DNA of 64,000 nt from contig CAOLHI010000395.1 of the NCBI GenBank assembly GCA_948474755.1, positions 124,001 through 188,000 of the forward strand, written 5' to 3'. The position numbers were made by a program, and so were the translations under genes. Shown here in pieces: positions 12,114 to 23,000 of this stretch (positions within the stretch are counted from its first letter, which is position 1; each line of letters begins with the position of its first letter). The notes beneath the pieces are model-generated. The model was not told the DNA's origin. It was given only the letters and a program-made list of their open reading frames with translations, and ran no database searches. This DNA is from Ctenosaura bakeri. Its lineage: Eukaryota; Chordata; Lepidosauria; Squamata; Iguanidae.

Positions 12114-12344
12114 TGTGTGTGTGTGTGTGTGTGTGTGTATTTTCAAGTCACCTGTCAACTTATCGTGACTCCATGAATTACACAGAGTTTTCTTAGGTCA
12201 GGAATATTCAGAAGTGGTTTTGCCAATTCCAGAATTTAGCCTACAATACCTGGTATTTGCTGGTGGTCTCCCATTCAAATACTAACCAGGGCTGACCTTG
12301 CTTGGCTTCAAAGATCAGACAGAATCTAGTGCCTTTTGGGTATT
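12114..12344 (-). mobile_element. 5S rRNA-derived SINE with RTE-like tail
   Basis: On the minus strand about 12,233-12,335 matches vertebrate 5S rRNA: CTGTCTGATCTTTGAAGCCA, then AAGCAAGGTCAGCCCTGGTT, then the box C region GAATGGGAGACCACC and the end TTGTAGGCT. Downstream comes a tail ending TGACTTGAAAATACACACAC, with the (TG)n run at 12,114-12,139 as the tail repeat. It is diverged from functional 5S and joined to a LINE-like tail, so it is a SINE and not a 5S gene. Confidence 0.8.
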
Positions 12345-12558
12345 TAGGCTCTTATATTGCAATTTATTTCAGTATTGATATTACTACTACTACTACTGCT
12401 GCTACAGCTTTAGGCTGTGAGTTCTTATTATCATTATTATTCCAGCTATAATAACAAAAACTACAAATCCTATGCTGCAGTGTATCTCAGTATTGCTATT
12501 TCTAATATGGATTCCAGCATATATCTATGTATATGCAAGAATCTGGCATGCACACACA

Positions 12559-12578
12559 GATAGATAGATGGATGGATG

Positions 12579-12625
<47 letters not shown>
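12559..12625. repeat. (GATA)n/(GATG)n microsatellite
   Basis: GATA units interrupted by four GATG units (about 12,567-12,580), then about eleven further GATA units. Confidence 0.95.
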
Positions 12626-13789
12626 GCACTAATAGTCTACACTGTTGATTTATTATTTTTTTTTGAGTTAACAATTGCTAGAAAAGCTGATGCAATACTT
12701 TGGGACTATCTCCAACATTATTTGAGTAGGTTAATGGTTCCCCCACCTCATTATAATTTACCAAGTGGCATATCACATAGTATCAAGAAGAAAACATGAG
12801 TATTGCAAGAGAGATATTCATTCGTCCTTCAGGATAGTGTCAGAGGATGGATTTATTAATGTGGATGTAAGTTGGTGCCAGTCCTTCCATTGGGCAGATT
12901 GAGTCAGTTGTTTCAGTCAGCAGATGATGGGAAGATGCAGAAAGATTGTGACAGGGAAAGCTCCATGCCGTGTAAATTGTTCTATGTTGCCTCTGGTTGT
13001 GATGGAGGACACTGCCCCATCACCGCCATTGAAAAGTTCAACTTTCAGCCCAGCCATTTTCTCTACATGGAATAGGATGGAGCACTATGTAGTGCTTTTT
13101 CCTCAGGTAACCCAAATACCTTGGACCAGCCCTGGCATAACTCTTTGCAAGCAATTCCACCTTACAAAATACACTTTGTGTTCTTTTAATTAATGCATCT
13201 TTCCCCTTACTATACATATATTTGTATGGATTTTTAATTGGAGAACTGCATCACAGAATGCTGAAAAAGGGAGTTTATAGCTAGAAACAGTATTCTGTTT
13301 GTGTATTAGTTCAAAAAAACTAGATTAGGAAAGTTCTCATTAAAATGGGGACTGAAGAAATTTTCTCCCCATCTTTACTACTAAACATTTGGGAGCAGAG
13401 CCCATAAAATCCTACTGCAATTATTTCTTGGTAGAAGAATTACCAAAGGCAAAACACATTGGCTGAGATCCTCCACCAGTGGTGTGTAGAGTAACTTTCT
13501 GCCGGAGGATTTACTTGTTAATTGTTTTCTGCAACACCTATGTTGAAGGGAGAAGCTGCACAAATGAATCAAGACACCAAAAGTGTAACTGAATACACAT
13601 GTGTAGGGGTGAGTGTTGTGATACTTGCACCTATGTGCAATGGCATGGTGTGGGCAAGTCTGCTTTTTCAGCCTTGAACTGAATGTTACTTTCCACATAG
13701 GGGAAAAAAATATCCACCAGTTCCATAGGGGGGAATTCACACATGTGTAAGACACCAAAGGGATTCCTTCCATTGCCCTAAATAAGATA
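12626..13789. other. Unique sequence without a recognised gene
   Basis: The 142-codon minus-strand frame at 13,381-13,809 has no recognisable domain and runs into the CR1 relic. No repeat was recognised otherwise. Confidence 0.4.
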
Positions 13790-14698
13790 ACCAGAGTTGG
13801 AAGAGACACCCTTGGCCATTGGGTCCAACTTCCAACTCAGTGCAAGAACTCAAACCCCAGCAGGTAGCTGTCCAGTCTCTTTTTCAAGACATCCGGAGAA
13901 AGAGACCCCACCATCTCTTTATCTAAATGGTTCCATTGCCAAACCACTCTCACCATCAAGAAGTTCCTTATAATGTTAAATCAAAATATACCCTCCCGTA
14001 ACTTAAATCCATTAGACCTGGTCTTGCTTTCTGGGCTGACAGAGAACAAACCTGTGCTCACTCTCTGTGACATGACCCTTGATATGTTTAAAGTGTACAG
14101 TCATGTTTGCCTTTCAGCTGAACTTGCCCAGCTCCCTCAAACTTTTCTTATATGCTTTGTTCTTCATATCCCTTATCATCCTTGTTGCTCTTCATCGAAC
14201 CTGCTCCATCTTCTCTATCTCCTTAAGATGAGGCTTCCAAAACTGAATTCAGTATTTCAGATGAGGCTGACTATCACTTTATTTCCCTTGAATTGGCAAC
14301 TGTGGCCATTTCCACACTACACTGTTCTAGTGCTATTATTCCACTTTTCAAGCTCCTGTGGAATTCTGGGGTTTGCATTTCATTGAGGGGCTTTTAGAAT
14401 TCTCAGCCAGAGAACTCTTTGGCCTCAGGAAACTACAAACCCCAGGATTCCAAAGGATGTTGGAATAATAGCACTAGAACAGTGCAGTGTGGAAATGCCC
14501 TATGTTTCTATTAATGAAGGCTAAAATAAGATTTGCCTTGTTTGGCATACCAATACACTGCCATGTCATGCACAGCTTGTGATTGAAAATAATCTTAAGG
14601 TCCCTTTCACTGCTGCTAAGCCAACCATCACCCATTCTATGTATGTGCATTTGGGTTTTATGGCCGAAACGCAAAATTTATTACATTTACTCCTGCTA
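13790..14698 (-). mobile_element. Old CR1-class LINE relic split by a MITE
   Basis: On the minus strand 14,698-14,501 and 14,303-13,790 read as a decayed CR1-type reverse-transcriptase C-terminus and 3-prime end. Recognisable plus-strand words are GTTGGAAGAGACACCC, CAAGAAGTTCCTTATAATGT and CATTTGGGTTTTATGGCC. Frames are broken throughout, and the MITE at 14,304-14,500 lies between the halves. Its divergence from the four plus-strand CR1 copies in this window indicates an older subfamily. Confidence 0.7.
14304..14500 (+). mobile_element. Palindromic MITE, subfamily A, inside a CR1 relic
   Basis: Left end GGCCATTTCCACAC, right end GTGTGGAAATGCCC; central GAATTCTCAGCCAGAGAAC. Flanks TGT (14,301-14,303) and TAT (14,501-14,503) fit a 3-base target duplication with one later change. 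The surrounding CR1 relic reads on both sides. Confidence 0.9.
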
Positions 14699-15506
14699 GG
14701 AGTCCAACTAGTGTAGGCCCACTGAATCCGTGCAATTGATATAACTGTTGTCTCACCTTTCAGTAATCAGTTCAGTGGGTCAGACATTTAAATTAAAATT
14801 TTATGACTGTCTTTCAGAAGGAAAAAAAAAAAACTAAACCAAGCTAAACACTTCATTCTGATCTCCCACTATCCCATCTCTTAGCAATTTTTGGAAGCAA
14901 CTGTTCTGAAGTCTAGAAAGGTTTTCTTGTTGTCTTAGTTAAATGCTAGATCAGATAGCAGAACACAGAAGTGGCTGCAAAGCAGTGTCTGCAAATTCTG
15001 TTTCCACTGGGGTGGACAGTAGGTTTTTCCCCCATTTCATACATCATTCACAAAGTGCTATAGCCATTCTGCAGAGTCACTCCGGAGGTGTCGAGAAGCT
15101 AATGGAAAAGAAGAAGAAGAAGAAAAACTCCTCCGTTTTAGACATATTTTTTCCTCACTCCTCTGTCTTTCTTTCATTCTTTGGAAATAGATGGAAAAAG
15201 GTAGACCATGTTCTGCAAAGAGGGGGAATGTTATCTGACAAAAAGAAGCCTCTTTGTGAGCTCCCAAAAGACAGAAGTAGCAACTGGGGTGACATGGCTG
15301 TGTTACCCAAAGGCGTTAATGGGATTGTCACTCCTTTTTTCCCACTGATCAGCAGTAGCTAGGGGACATGGGGGAGATGAAGCAGATGCCATTAACAAAA
15401 AGTTATCTATTATTAATGGCGTAGTGGTTAAAAACCAGACAGAATCTTGCATCACACTGGTGGTGCATAAAGCTTTGCCAGATGTAGCTAAGTGGGCTGC
15501 CGCCAT
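14699..15506. other. Unique sequence without a recognised gene
   Basis: A 139-codon frame at 14,943-15,362 contains a lysine run from an AAG-rich tract (15,103-15,126) and no domain. I regard it as chance. Confidence 0.4.
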
Positions 15507-15686
15507 GGCCATTTCCACACTACACTCTTATAGCGCAATTATTCCACTTTCAACATCCTATGGAATCATGGGGTTGGCAGTTTTGGGAGGGGCCAGCCAG
15601 CCCCTCCCTAAACTGCAAACCCCAGGGTTCCATAGGATGTTGAAAGTGGAATAATCACACTATAAGAGTGTAGTGTGGAAATGACC
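15507..15686. mobile_element. Palindromic MITE, subfamily B, near-perfect hairpin
   Basis: The 180-base element consists of two arms of about 85-90 bases that pair almost completely, from GGCCATTTCCACACTACACT to AGTGTAGTGTGGAAATGACC, with only a few bases (around AGCCA) unpaired at the centre. It is flanked by an exact CAT/CAT duplication (15,504-15,506 and 15,687-15,689). It lacks the central segment of subfamily A. Confidence 0.93.
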
Positions 15687-16027
15687 CATTTCTTGTGACC
15701 AACCTTTTGTCAAATGACTGTTTTTGATGAAGTTCATTCTACCACTTTCAGCCCAATTTCCTAGTTTGTCAAGATCCTTCTGCATTCTATTCTTATCTTC
15801 TAGTAGAGGACGTCAACCAGTATTTCCATGCTCTGGTGTTGATGGCTGTGATGTTGCTGATGGCAATGTTTTCATTCTTGTTTTTGTTTGTTTTACTTTT
15901 CCATCGAGACAGATCAGCTTTAAGGTGCCATGGAGAATGGATACATATCTTAAATCGCAGTTTCCCAGTAAGAAAGCTGGGGCCTTCTGTCTCTGGAAGC
16001 AACCCACTTCTATGATGTTAAGACTTA

Positions 16028-16151
16028 GGCATTTCCACACTAGACTGTTATAGTGCTATTATAGACCCCTCCCTAAACTGCAAACCGCAGGATTCCATAG
16101 GATGTTGAAAGTGGAATAATAGCACTATAACAGTCTAGTGCAGAAATGGCC
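16028..16151. mobile_element. Palindromic MITE, subfamily B, internally deleted left arm
   Basis: Flanked by exact TTA/TTA (16,025-16,027 and 16,152-16,154). The left arm stops after GTTATAGTGCTATTATAG and jumps to the right-arm start CCCCTCCCTAAACTGC, so about 55 bases of the left arm are missing. The right arm is complete to GCAGAAATGGCC. Confidence 0.9.
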
Positions 16152-16840
16152 TTACAGAGTCAGTCATGCAGCCCTGGGACCCCACTGCATATATGCTCCC
16201 TAAGCTTTCCATCACCTGAGATGAAGGATTTTCCAATGAGTTGTACACTATACATTGCTGCAAGAACTGTTAACAATTGTTTCTCTCAATTTTACATGTC
16301 TCTAACAGAATTCAGCTGGGGACAATTAACCGTTCTTTTTCAAGCCAACAGGAGAAGCATTCTGTCTACTTGTACAGGACTCACCGACAAAGCTGCCTAT
16401 ACCCAGGAAGGACCTGGGTCAAGATCAGAGCTTCAAAGTTGCCATAGAAATGTGGGCTACCATTCCCATAGCAACAGGAAAATGCTGTCTCCTATGCGCC
16501 ATCTTCACTCTATTGTGCTAAGTAACTCTCTGCACTTTCATTCTTATCCCTGCTTGCCATAGATAATGGGCACCCCCAGCCCTATTCAGGTACTCTAGAC
16601 CCCATAAATGATGAGGGAGACCAGGGTTGAGTGTGATCACTCCACTCCATTTTTCTCCCTCCCCACGACAGTTTGAAGGTGAGCAATTTGCAGTATGAAG
16701 CCTGCTATACTCTAGTTATTTCTCTTTAAAATCTAACATATAAAAGTCAAAGTATGTCTCTTTGTCCATATCAGGTGAAGACCTCAGATGATTGACTGTG
16801 TCAGTTGAAGACTTCATATGATTGGTTGCCTAAGAAGATT

Positions 16841-16911
16841 CTATGAAATCCTGGGGTTTGCAGTATAGGGAAGGGCCTTCAGAATTCTCAGCCAGAGAGC
16901 TCTTGGTCCTG
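16841..16911 (+). mobile_element. MITE fragment, subfamily A centre
   Basis: Only the middle of the element is present: ATCCTGGGGTTTGCAGTATA through GAATTCTCAGCCAGAGAGCT. Neither terminal inverted repeat is found. Confidence 0.75.
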
Positions 16912-17199
16912 GTTGGTTGCTATGGAGATGAGGCCTAGCAGCAAGGAGGAGGGCAGTGTATTCCCCTAGGAACTCAAACTCTGTATGTTAATAACTCTGA
17001 ATACAGATTGGATTGGGGAATATGGGGAAAATATGGGGAAAAGCTACAGGTACTGGAGACAAAGAATTAGAGACACAGAATCTCAAATCTTTCTAACAAG
17101 TACTACCTATGAGAAAATAAAATCCAGGACAATATTGGGGATATATACACTAGTTTCCAGTAAAATTGATTTTATGTTATAGCATCATTCATGACTACA

Positions 17200-18240
17200 A
17201 CCCATCAACAGCACGCAAAAGGACTTGTCAATTAAATTACACAGTGATATTACCCAAATAAAAAGGTGCCAAAACTGGTTTTCCTTACACGGTTAGCCAA
17301 AAAGACTGGAATGATTTTGGAATGCCAACATTATCTCCCCAATCCCATAGAATGGAATCAGACAACACATTATCGTACGGCTACTATTATTAACAAGAAT
17401 GAGGTAGCCGATTTTTGATGTCATGAAAGAGCAGAAAATTATCCTCAGTCCTATCAATAGACCCAATCGGAATAGAGCACCATAAAAACCAATGTGATTT
17501 CCATGAGTGTTGAGTTACCATTCAGTATTCGATTCACTGGATTACCAATAGGATCTGGCCCAGTTCTTGTCATTTTTATTTTTATTGGTAGGATGGGGGA
17601 AGCGATGCTGGGAGACCTTTCCGTCACACATTCCAAAACAGCTTGGCTGGATTTTCAGCATTTATAGACCTTGAATTCAATGGATTAAATGTTCTCCATT
17701 TGCACACAGGCCCAGACTGAATTAATATCATGCATTTCCATAGTTTGAGGTTAACTGCCAATCTGACTTACTGTATGTTCTAGAATTAGCCTCTGTGTCA
17801 ATGCTAAACATCTAGAACTTGCCCATTGCACATGGATCTGGGCAAAACTGGCACAGAGAAGAAAGACTCTCCACAATTTATGAATGTAGTTGGCAACTTG
17901 TTTTCTGGCAGTTAATTATTCATATACATCCAGCAAAATTATCTCACTAAGTCCAATAAAAAAATGTTCAATTAGAAAAGCTAAATTATAAGTTTAATCA
18001 TAGTCTTCAGAGGCAAAAAAAAAAAAAAGAGTGTCTGATTTGCATAGATTCAGGTTGAAAAATGCTGCGTGCAAGATCGACGTCACCCTTTTTTTGTGCA
18101 GCCTCAGCTCTATTAGTTATTTCTGCCGCATAAATGGCATTCTATCACTTTATCAACTGCATTATATGTTCCCCCTTGAGACTGCAGTTCCTCAGCGTTC
18201 TCTCCTCTCTCTCATCTCTGCTCCCTGAGCTGGAAAGCCC
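17200..18240. other. Repeat-free block, candidate conserved noncoding DNA
   Basis: About 1 kb without a recognised mobile element. It retains CpGs (for example around 17,374, 17,410, 17,602 and 17,622). It contains an octamer word ATTTGCAT (18,038-18,045) and a CRE-like word GACGTCAC (18,079-18,086). No exon signature was recognised. The cis-regulatory reading is inferred and needs alignment. Confidence 0.3.
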
Positions 18241-18431
18241 CTCTATCTGGAGAAGAATATTGCAGTCTCATGGGCAGGGCAAATCAGAAAACGAAGAGCT
18301 TGCAATGTGGTAGCTATTCTGCAACTAGTGGTGTAGCAGAGCCAGGGCTTACAGGGTCAGAGCCCTGGGACTTTTTGAGTAGCAGGGTCAGTTACATTAT
18401 CTGCCATCCATTCAGCTTTCCCCTGAACTTA

Positions 18432-18761
18432 GGGCCTTTCCACACTACATCGTTATAGTGCTATTATTCCACTTTCAACATCCTATAGATTTCTGGGGTT
18501 TGTAATTTACTGAGGCCAAAGATGCCCCTTCCTAAACTGGAAGATTCCATAGGATGTTGAAAGTGGAATAATAGCACTATGACCCGTTCCACACTGGACT
18601 CCTATAGCGCTATTATTCCACTTGCAACATCCTATGGAATCCTGAGTGGTCCCTCCCGAAACTGCAAACCCTAGGATTCCATAGAATGTTGCAAATGGAA
18701 TAATAGTGCTATAGCTGTCTAGTGCAGAAATGGCCTATAACTGTGTAGTGTGGAAATGGTC
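18432..18761 (-). mobile_element. Palindromic MITE, subfamily A, split by a second MITE
   Basis: Left end GGGCCTTTCCACAC at 18,432 follows TTA. The element reads through the arm up to AATAATAGCACTAT (18,580), is interrupted at 18,581-18,735, and resumes at 18,736 with the expected terminal arm AACTGTGTAGTGTGGAAATG ending at 18,761. The GTTTGTAATTTACTGAGGCC segment shows it is in minus orientation. Confidence 0.9.
18581..18735. mobile_element. MITE nested in a MITE, subfamily B
   Basis: Begins GACCCGTTCCACACTGGACT and ends AGTCCAG-like GTCTAGTGCAGAAATGGCC, with paired arms. TAT (possibly CTAT) occurs at both junctions (18,578-18,580 and 18,736-18,738). Removing the insert plus one copy restores the arm sequence expected from other copies. 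Confidence 0.9.
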
Positions 18762-21034
18762 ATAGTCCCCTCACTTTGGTGCCAATTTGATACAAATTAA
18801 TGTTCATTTCCTCTCCACTCCCTTGCTTTGATGAGGCATTTCCACTCTCTTTCTAAAAGGTATGTGGCCACCTATTTGTGGTTACTTCCTGATGTAAGTC
18901 AAAGGGACGGTGCATCTCCCTTTTACTCAATGACAGCAGTTGCACCCTGGAATACAGATTCTTCTGTCTCCACTCCCCAGTTCTGATATGCTTCCTCCTG
19001 AACGAGTTGTCACCTACCATCTTTGTAGTGCATATCATGTGGTCATTAGATGTAGCAGTCAGACTGAATAAGGTGGGAAGAACCATCTTTCTTCTTTATC
19101 TTTGTCCTTTCCCCTTTTTTGTTTTGTTTTTAAGCAAAACCAATTCATTCTTGAGTCAATAATGAATATGTATGTGTGTGCTTTTTATTTGTTTAATTTG
19201 CAAAACAAATGCATATATGTGTGTTTTGATTTGTTTCATTCTCCCTAATGACAATGTTTCCCTCTCTCTTTACAGAGTGTTTGCATTCCTCACCTACCTC
19301 ATGCTGATTTCAGAAGCTAAGGATCAGCCACCAGATTTTCTGCGTTCAACTGGACAAACACATGCGACGTAAATATGCCTTTGCAACAACAATTGTTCTA
19401 CTCTGTCTCTAAAAGTGGCAAACAAACAGGTGTCGACCATGTTGTTCAGAGGGAATAAACAGGCTAAGACCCTACATCACTTCAGCATACTGTAAATATC
19501 CACTAGAGGAGCTGCATTAAACAACCCCAATACTGGATACCAGCTGGCACAATGTATATGAATCAATGGTCAGGACGTATGGATAGCAACGCACTGTGCA
19601 GCTACAATGTGCAATAGCCATGCATAGAGACAGTATGCATTCACATGCTAGTCTGTGTACTTCAGTGAGCTACCAGATGTTCAGTGGCCCCACATGTGCA
19701 GCTCCAACTACAGCACTGTGAACTGGATACAGATGTGGTGCATTATCAAAAAGAAAAGAAAAAGCCACATGTACGGTGCAACTTATACCCATGTATGTCA
19801 CTAGCAAGGTCCCAGCCATAGTTTCATTTTTGTAATTGAAATTTATGTGGTTGATGGTGCCGTATAACCTTCCCAGGGGAAAGAACAACCCTAGACTTGA
19901 CTTGTCACCTGCTTTTCCTTGAATTCAGTCTTTCTACCATGGCTTCTCCTAGTAAGCTGTAATACTAAATAGTTTTTTCATATGCTGTTATTCTCACATA
20001 TGCAGAAACAAAAATGTAAGCAAGAATAAAAAGCCAACATGAAAACAATAGATCAGAAATGGCTACCAGAGCACTCCCTCTCCCTCTTTCTCTTTTTTGG
20101 AAGGTAGGATGTATGACACCAGTTTTCTAAAGTTGACAATTCTCATCCCATGCAAGATTCATGTTTTCCTCTATCAGAGATCCTGATGGATTTCTTGCTA
20201 TTTTCTTGATCCTCGATTATTTTTGAGGACTGAATAATACTAGAGCCTGCATTACATTCCCCTGTTTAAGCAGTGTGGTTCAATCTACTTAAACAGAAAT
20301 CTCTCTTCTCATATCGACCAAAGGATAGCTGCATTAAGGCTTGGTACTTACAGAAAGGGTTTAAAGAAGTATGACTGAAAATAAATTGGGATAAGTTTGC
20401 TACAGCAGAAAAAAACACACCATAATGTTCTAGAACTTGATCCTCTCTACTGGCGTGCTAAGACCAGCCATGACTGCAATACTCCTTCCATATAATGATA
20501 TGAAATCTAGACTAGAATCCTGTCGGTGACATACACTTCTATAAGTTCCTTTACACATGTGGTTGTACTTTCTTGCCCTTTGTGCAACAGAAGGATTCAG
20601 TTGGAGGTTGCCTAAGCAGAGTCCCACAAGTGTAATCATCTCAAATGGCCTAAATCTTCTTGTTGGTCCTGATTAGGGGAGAGCCATTGAATCGATTGAA
20701 TGTACCTACTTGTTGATTCACTATTTAACATTTCATTCTGAACTAGTTGGGACTAACCAACATAATTCCAACAATGTTGCTACATATCATTAGATGGTAT
20801 GTTGCTATTCATCAGTGCCTTCAAACATCGCTTGATTCACTGAAATTGTGGAAACAGCTTTTGTGTATTTCCAGTTGCATGAGGAAGTGCATTGACAGGT
20901 ATATAATTGGAATCATAATGTTGAGAAGAGTGGCATAGTGCATCAACACGCATCTATATGCATGATATGTAATGAGCAATGCACAATGAAGGCACACAAT
21001 GCTACCACATTTGCAACTCTGCTTCAGCAAACCT
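18762..21034. other. Mostly unique sequence, one candidate exon
   Basis: No mobile element was recognised over about 2.2 kb apart from short A- and T-rich runs. The only gene-like signal is the splice-site-bounded segment at 19,276-19,368. Open frames here are short. Confidence 0.4.
19276..19368 (+). other. Candidate internal exon of an unknown transcript
   Basis: Upstream lies a good branch-point word CTAAT (19,245-19,249), then a long pyrimidine tract and TTTACAG (AG at 19,274-19,275). Downstream is GTAAAT (GT at 19,369-19,370). The 93-base interval is open in one frame, giving 30-31 residues of unremarkable composition with no recognised domain. Such combinations also occur by chance in unique vertebrate DNA, and no neighbouring exon was recognised. 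It could equally be an exon of a long noncoding RNA or nothing. Confidence 0.25.
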
Positions 21035-21235
21035 GGGCCATTTCCGCCCTACACTGTTCTAGTGCTATTATTCCCCTTACAATCTCCTGTGGAATCCTGG
21101 GGTTTGCAGTTTAGGGAGGGGCATTTAGAATTCTCAGCCAGAAAGCAATTGGGCCTCAGTAAACTACCAACTCCAGAATTCCACAGGATGTTGAAGGTGG
21201 AATATAGCACCACAACAGTATACGATGGAAATGGC
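21035..21235 (+). mobile_element. Palindromic MITE, subfamily A
   Basis: Left end GGGCCATTTCCGCCC, right end CGATGGAAATGGCC; central GAATTCTCAGCCAGAAAGCA. Some decay in the right arm (AATATAGCACCACAACAG). Flanks do not give a clear duplication. Confidence 0.9.
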
Positions 21236-21784
21236 CTTGAAATGAATGTCAATATTTTGCTCTGAAAAAAAAAAAAAAAGTTCAATTGCTTCCATAGATA
21301 AACTTAAGCATGAATACAACATGAGCTAGATTCTGGCCATGGTCTTGTGACTATGCTGGAAATACATACATTTATTTTTATTAAGATAGATGAAGAGATT
21401 GAGGTTGGGAGAAAACATTCAGCTTGGCTGTATCCACAGTATTAGTTTATGGGACAAGTGAAAATCAAAGCAGGATTTTTCTGTTTTTTAGCTCAGTCTC
21501 TGAGACAGTGCACTATGGCTACATTTGCAGATCCCTGTTCAAATCACTGTTCAGTTATGTCAACGTCTTGCATTCCAGAAAGTGGATGCCAATAGACAGC
21601 ACTGGAAGGAACATTGCAATAAAGTGTCACAGTCCAATGCGTAAGTCTTTGTGTGTCACAAATCTCATTGTTTCCCTCCCTCCAGATATTATATTAACAA
21701 CTGATTTACTTTATATAATTATATGGCATCACTTGTTCATTGTTTGCAACTCATCTTCCACTCATGCAAGTTGGCATACACAGC

Positions 21785-22130
21785 TGTCTCTTTTCCTGCT
21801 TTATTGTCACAACAACCCTGTGACAAAGGCCATTTCCACACTACACTCTTATAGCACGCTTATTCCACTTTCAACATCCTATGGAATCCTGGGGTTTTCA
21901 GTTTTGGGAGAGACCGGTTGGCCCCTCCCGAAACTGCAAACCCCAGGATTCCATTGGATGTTGAAAGTGGAATAATCGTGCTATAAGAGTGTAGTGTGGA
22001 AATGGCCAAAGCTCAGGCTAGCAGAGAGTGTTTAGATAAAGATGACTCAATGTATTTCATGGCCCAGTGGGGACTAGAAATCAGAGGCCCCAAATCCTAA
22101 TCCAACACTAACCACTATGCAACACTGGCA
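21785..22130 (-). mobile_element. Retroposon relic of SINE type, split by a MITE
   Basis: The piece CACAACAACCCTGTGAC before the MITE and GGGACTAGAAATCAGAGGCC with CTAATCCAACACTAACCACT after it are parts of a tRNA-headed retroposon read on the minus strand. The MITE 21,828-22,007 sits between them. The assignment rests on resemblance to tRNA-SINE heads elsewhere in this window. Confidence 0.5.
21828..22007. mobile_element. Palindromic MITE, subfamily B, near-perfect hairpin
   Basis: A 180-base hairpin from GGCCATTTCCACACTACACT to AGTGTAGTGTGGAAATGGCC. Both terminal 20-mers are perfect reverse complements. Flanked by AAA on both sides (21,825-21,827 and 22,008-22,010). Confidence 0.93.
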
Positions 22131-22633
22131 TTCCGTGTTGACTCTGCAATGGGTCTCTTCCAATGCAAGTCACCACCAAATGACTAAGATTCTTTTGTGT
22201 GAACTAGCTTGGAGAAGATCTCACATCTTTCCTCTTCAACAAAGGGTGAGCCAAAACAGCCAGCCTCCTTTTGTCTCCTACCTTTGGAGAAATGTACCTC
22301 TTCTTATCCAGAGCTGTATATTATTAAACAATATTTTGGAACAGCAGTAGCTCTCTGCATGTGGCAGCCAATTTTCAAGGTTAACGATCTCATCTGCTTG
22401 ATTTATTTATTACCTTGAAGAGAACAAAAGTAAGAGGAACACAGTGAAGCAAACTGCTTGCCAAATGTCATTTAAAACCTTAAGCCATTTCTGTGTGCAC
22501 AAGTATTGAGATTGTGACATCCTTCCTTTATTGTCTCCTTTGAAACTCATTTCAGTTTCTTCCCCCAAGAACTTTGAAGGGCTTACTGTTCTGCTTCATA
22601 CATGGCCTTAGAATTAGGTCTTTATTTGCTTTA

Positions 22634-22776
22634 CAGCAGGCATGGGAATAGTTCAGCTGTCTGTATGTAGTTGACTGCAGTACATAGCATTCCCTACCAT
22701 TGACTATGCTGGTTAGGGCTGTTAGGAGTTGTAGTCCAACAACATCTAGGGGACTGTGCAGTTCTCATCCCTGCTG
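22634..22776. mobile_element. hAT-like short inverted-repeat element
   Basis: Ends CAGCAGGCATGGGAA and TTCTCATCCCTGCTG are imperfect inverted repeats. The interior contains GGAGTTGTAGTCCAACAACA, a word common in short reptile DNA transposons. Terminal CAG..CTG suggests the hAT superfamily. No clear 8-base duplication is visible. Confidence 0.5.
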
Positions 22777-22795
22777 GAAAGCAAAAAATATCTTA

Positions 22796-22997
22796 GACCA
22801 TTTCCACACTACATTGTTGTAGTGCTATTATTCCAGTTTCAACATCCTATGGAATCCTGGGCTTTGCAGTGTAGGGAGGGGCCTTTAGAATTCTCGGCCA
22901 GAGAGTTCTTTGGCCTCAGGAAACTACAAAGCCCAGAATTCCACAAGACATTGAAAGTGGAATAATAGCACTATAACAGTGCAGGTTGGAAATGGCT
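22796..22997 (+). mobile_element. Palindromic MITE, subfamily A
   Basis: Left end GACCATTTCCACACTACAT, right end GGAAATGGCT, flanked by exact TTA/TTA (22,793-22,795 and 22,998-23,000). Central GAATTCTCGGCCAGAGAGTT. Confidence 0.93.
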
Positions 22998-23000
22998 TTA

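Noticed and set aside
12233..12335. 5S rRNA gene on the minus strand
   Set aside because: Diverged from functional 5S and fused to a SINE tail; a second dispersed copy lies at 29,265-29,365.
13381..13809. 142-codon minus-strand frame
   Set aside because: No recognisable domain and its 5-prime end lies in a CR1 relic.
21424..21975. 183-codon plus-strand frame, the longest in the window
   Set aside because: The last third is MITE and retroposon sequence; the rest has no domain or exon signals.
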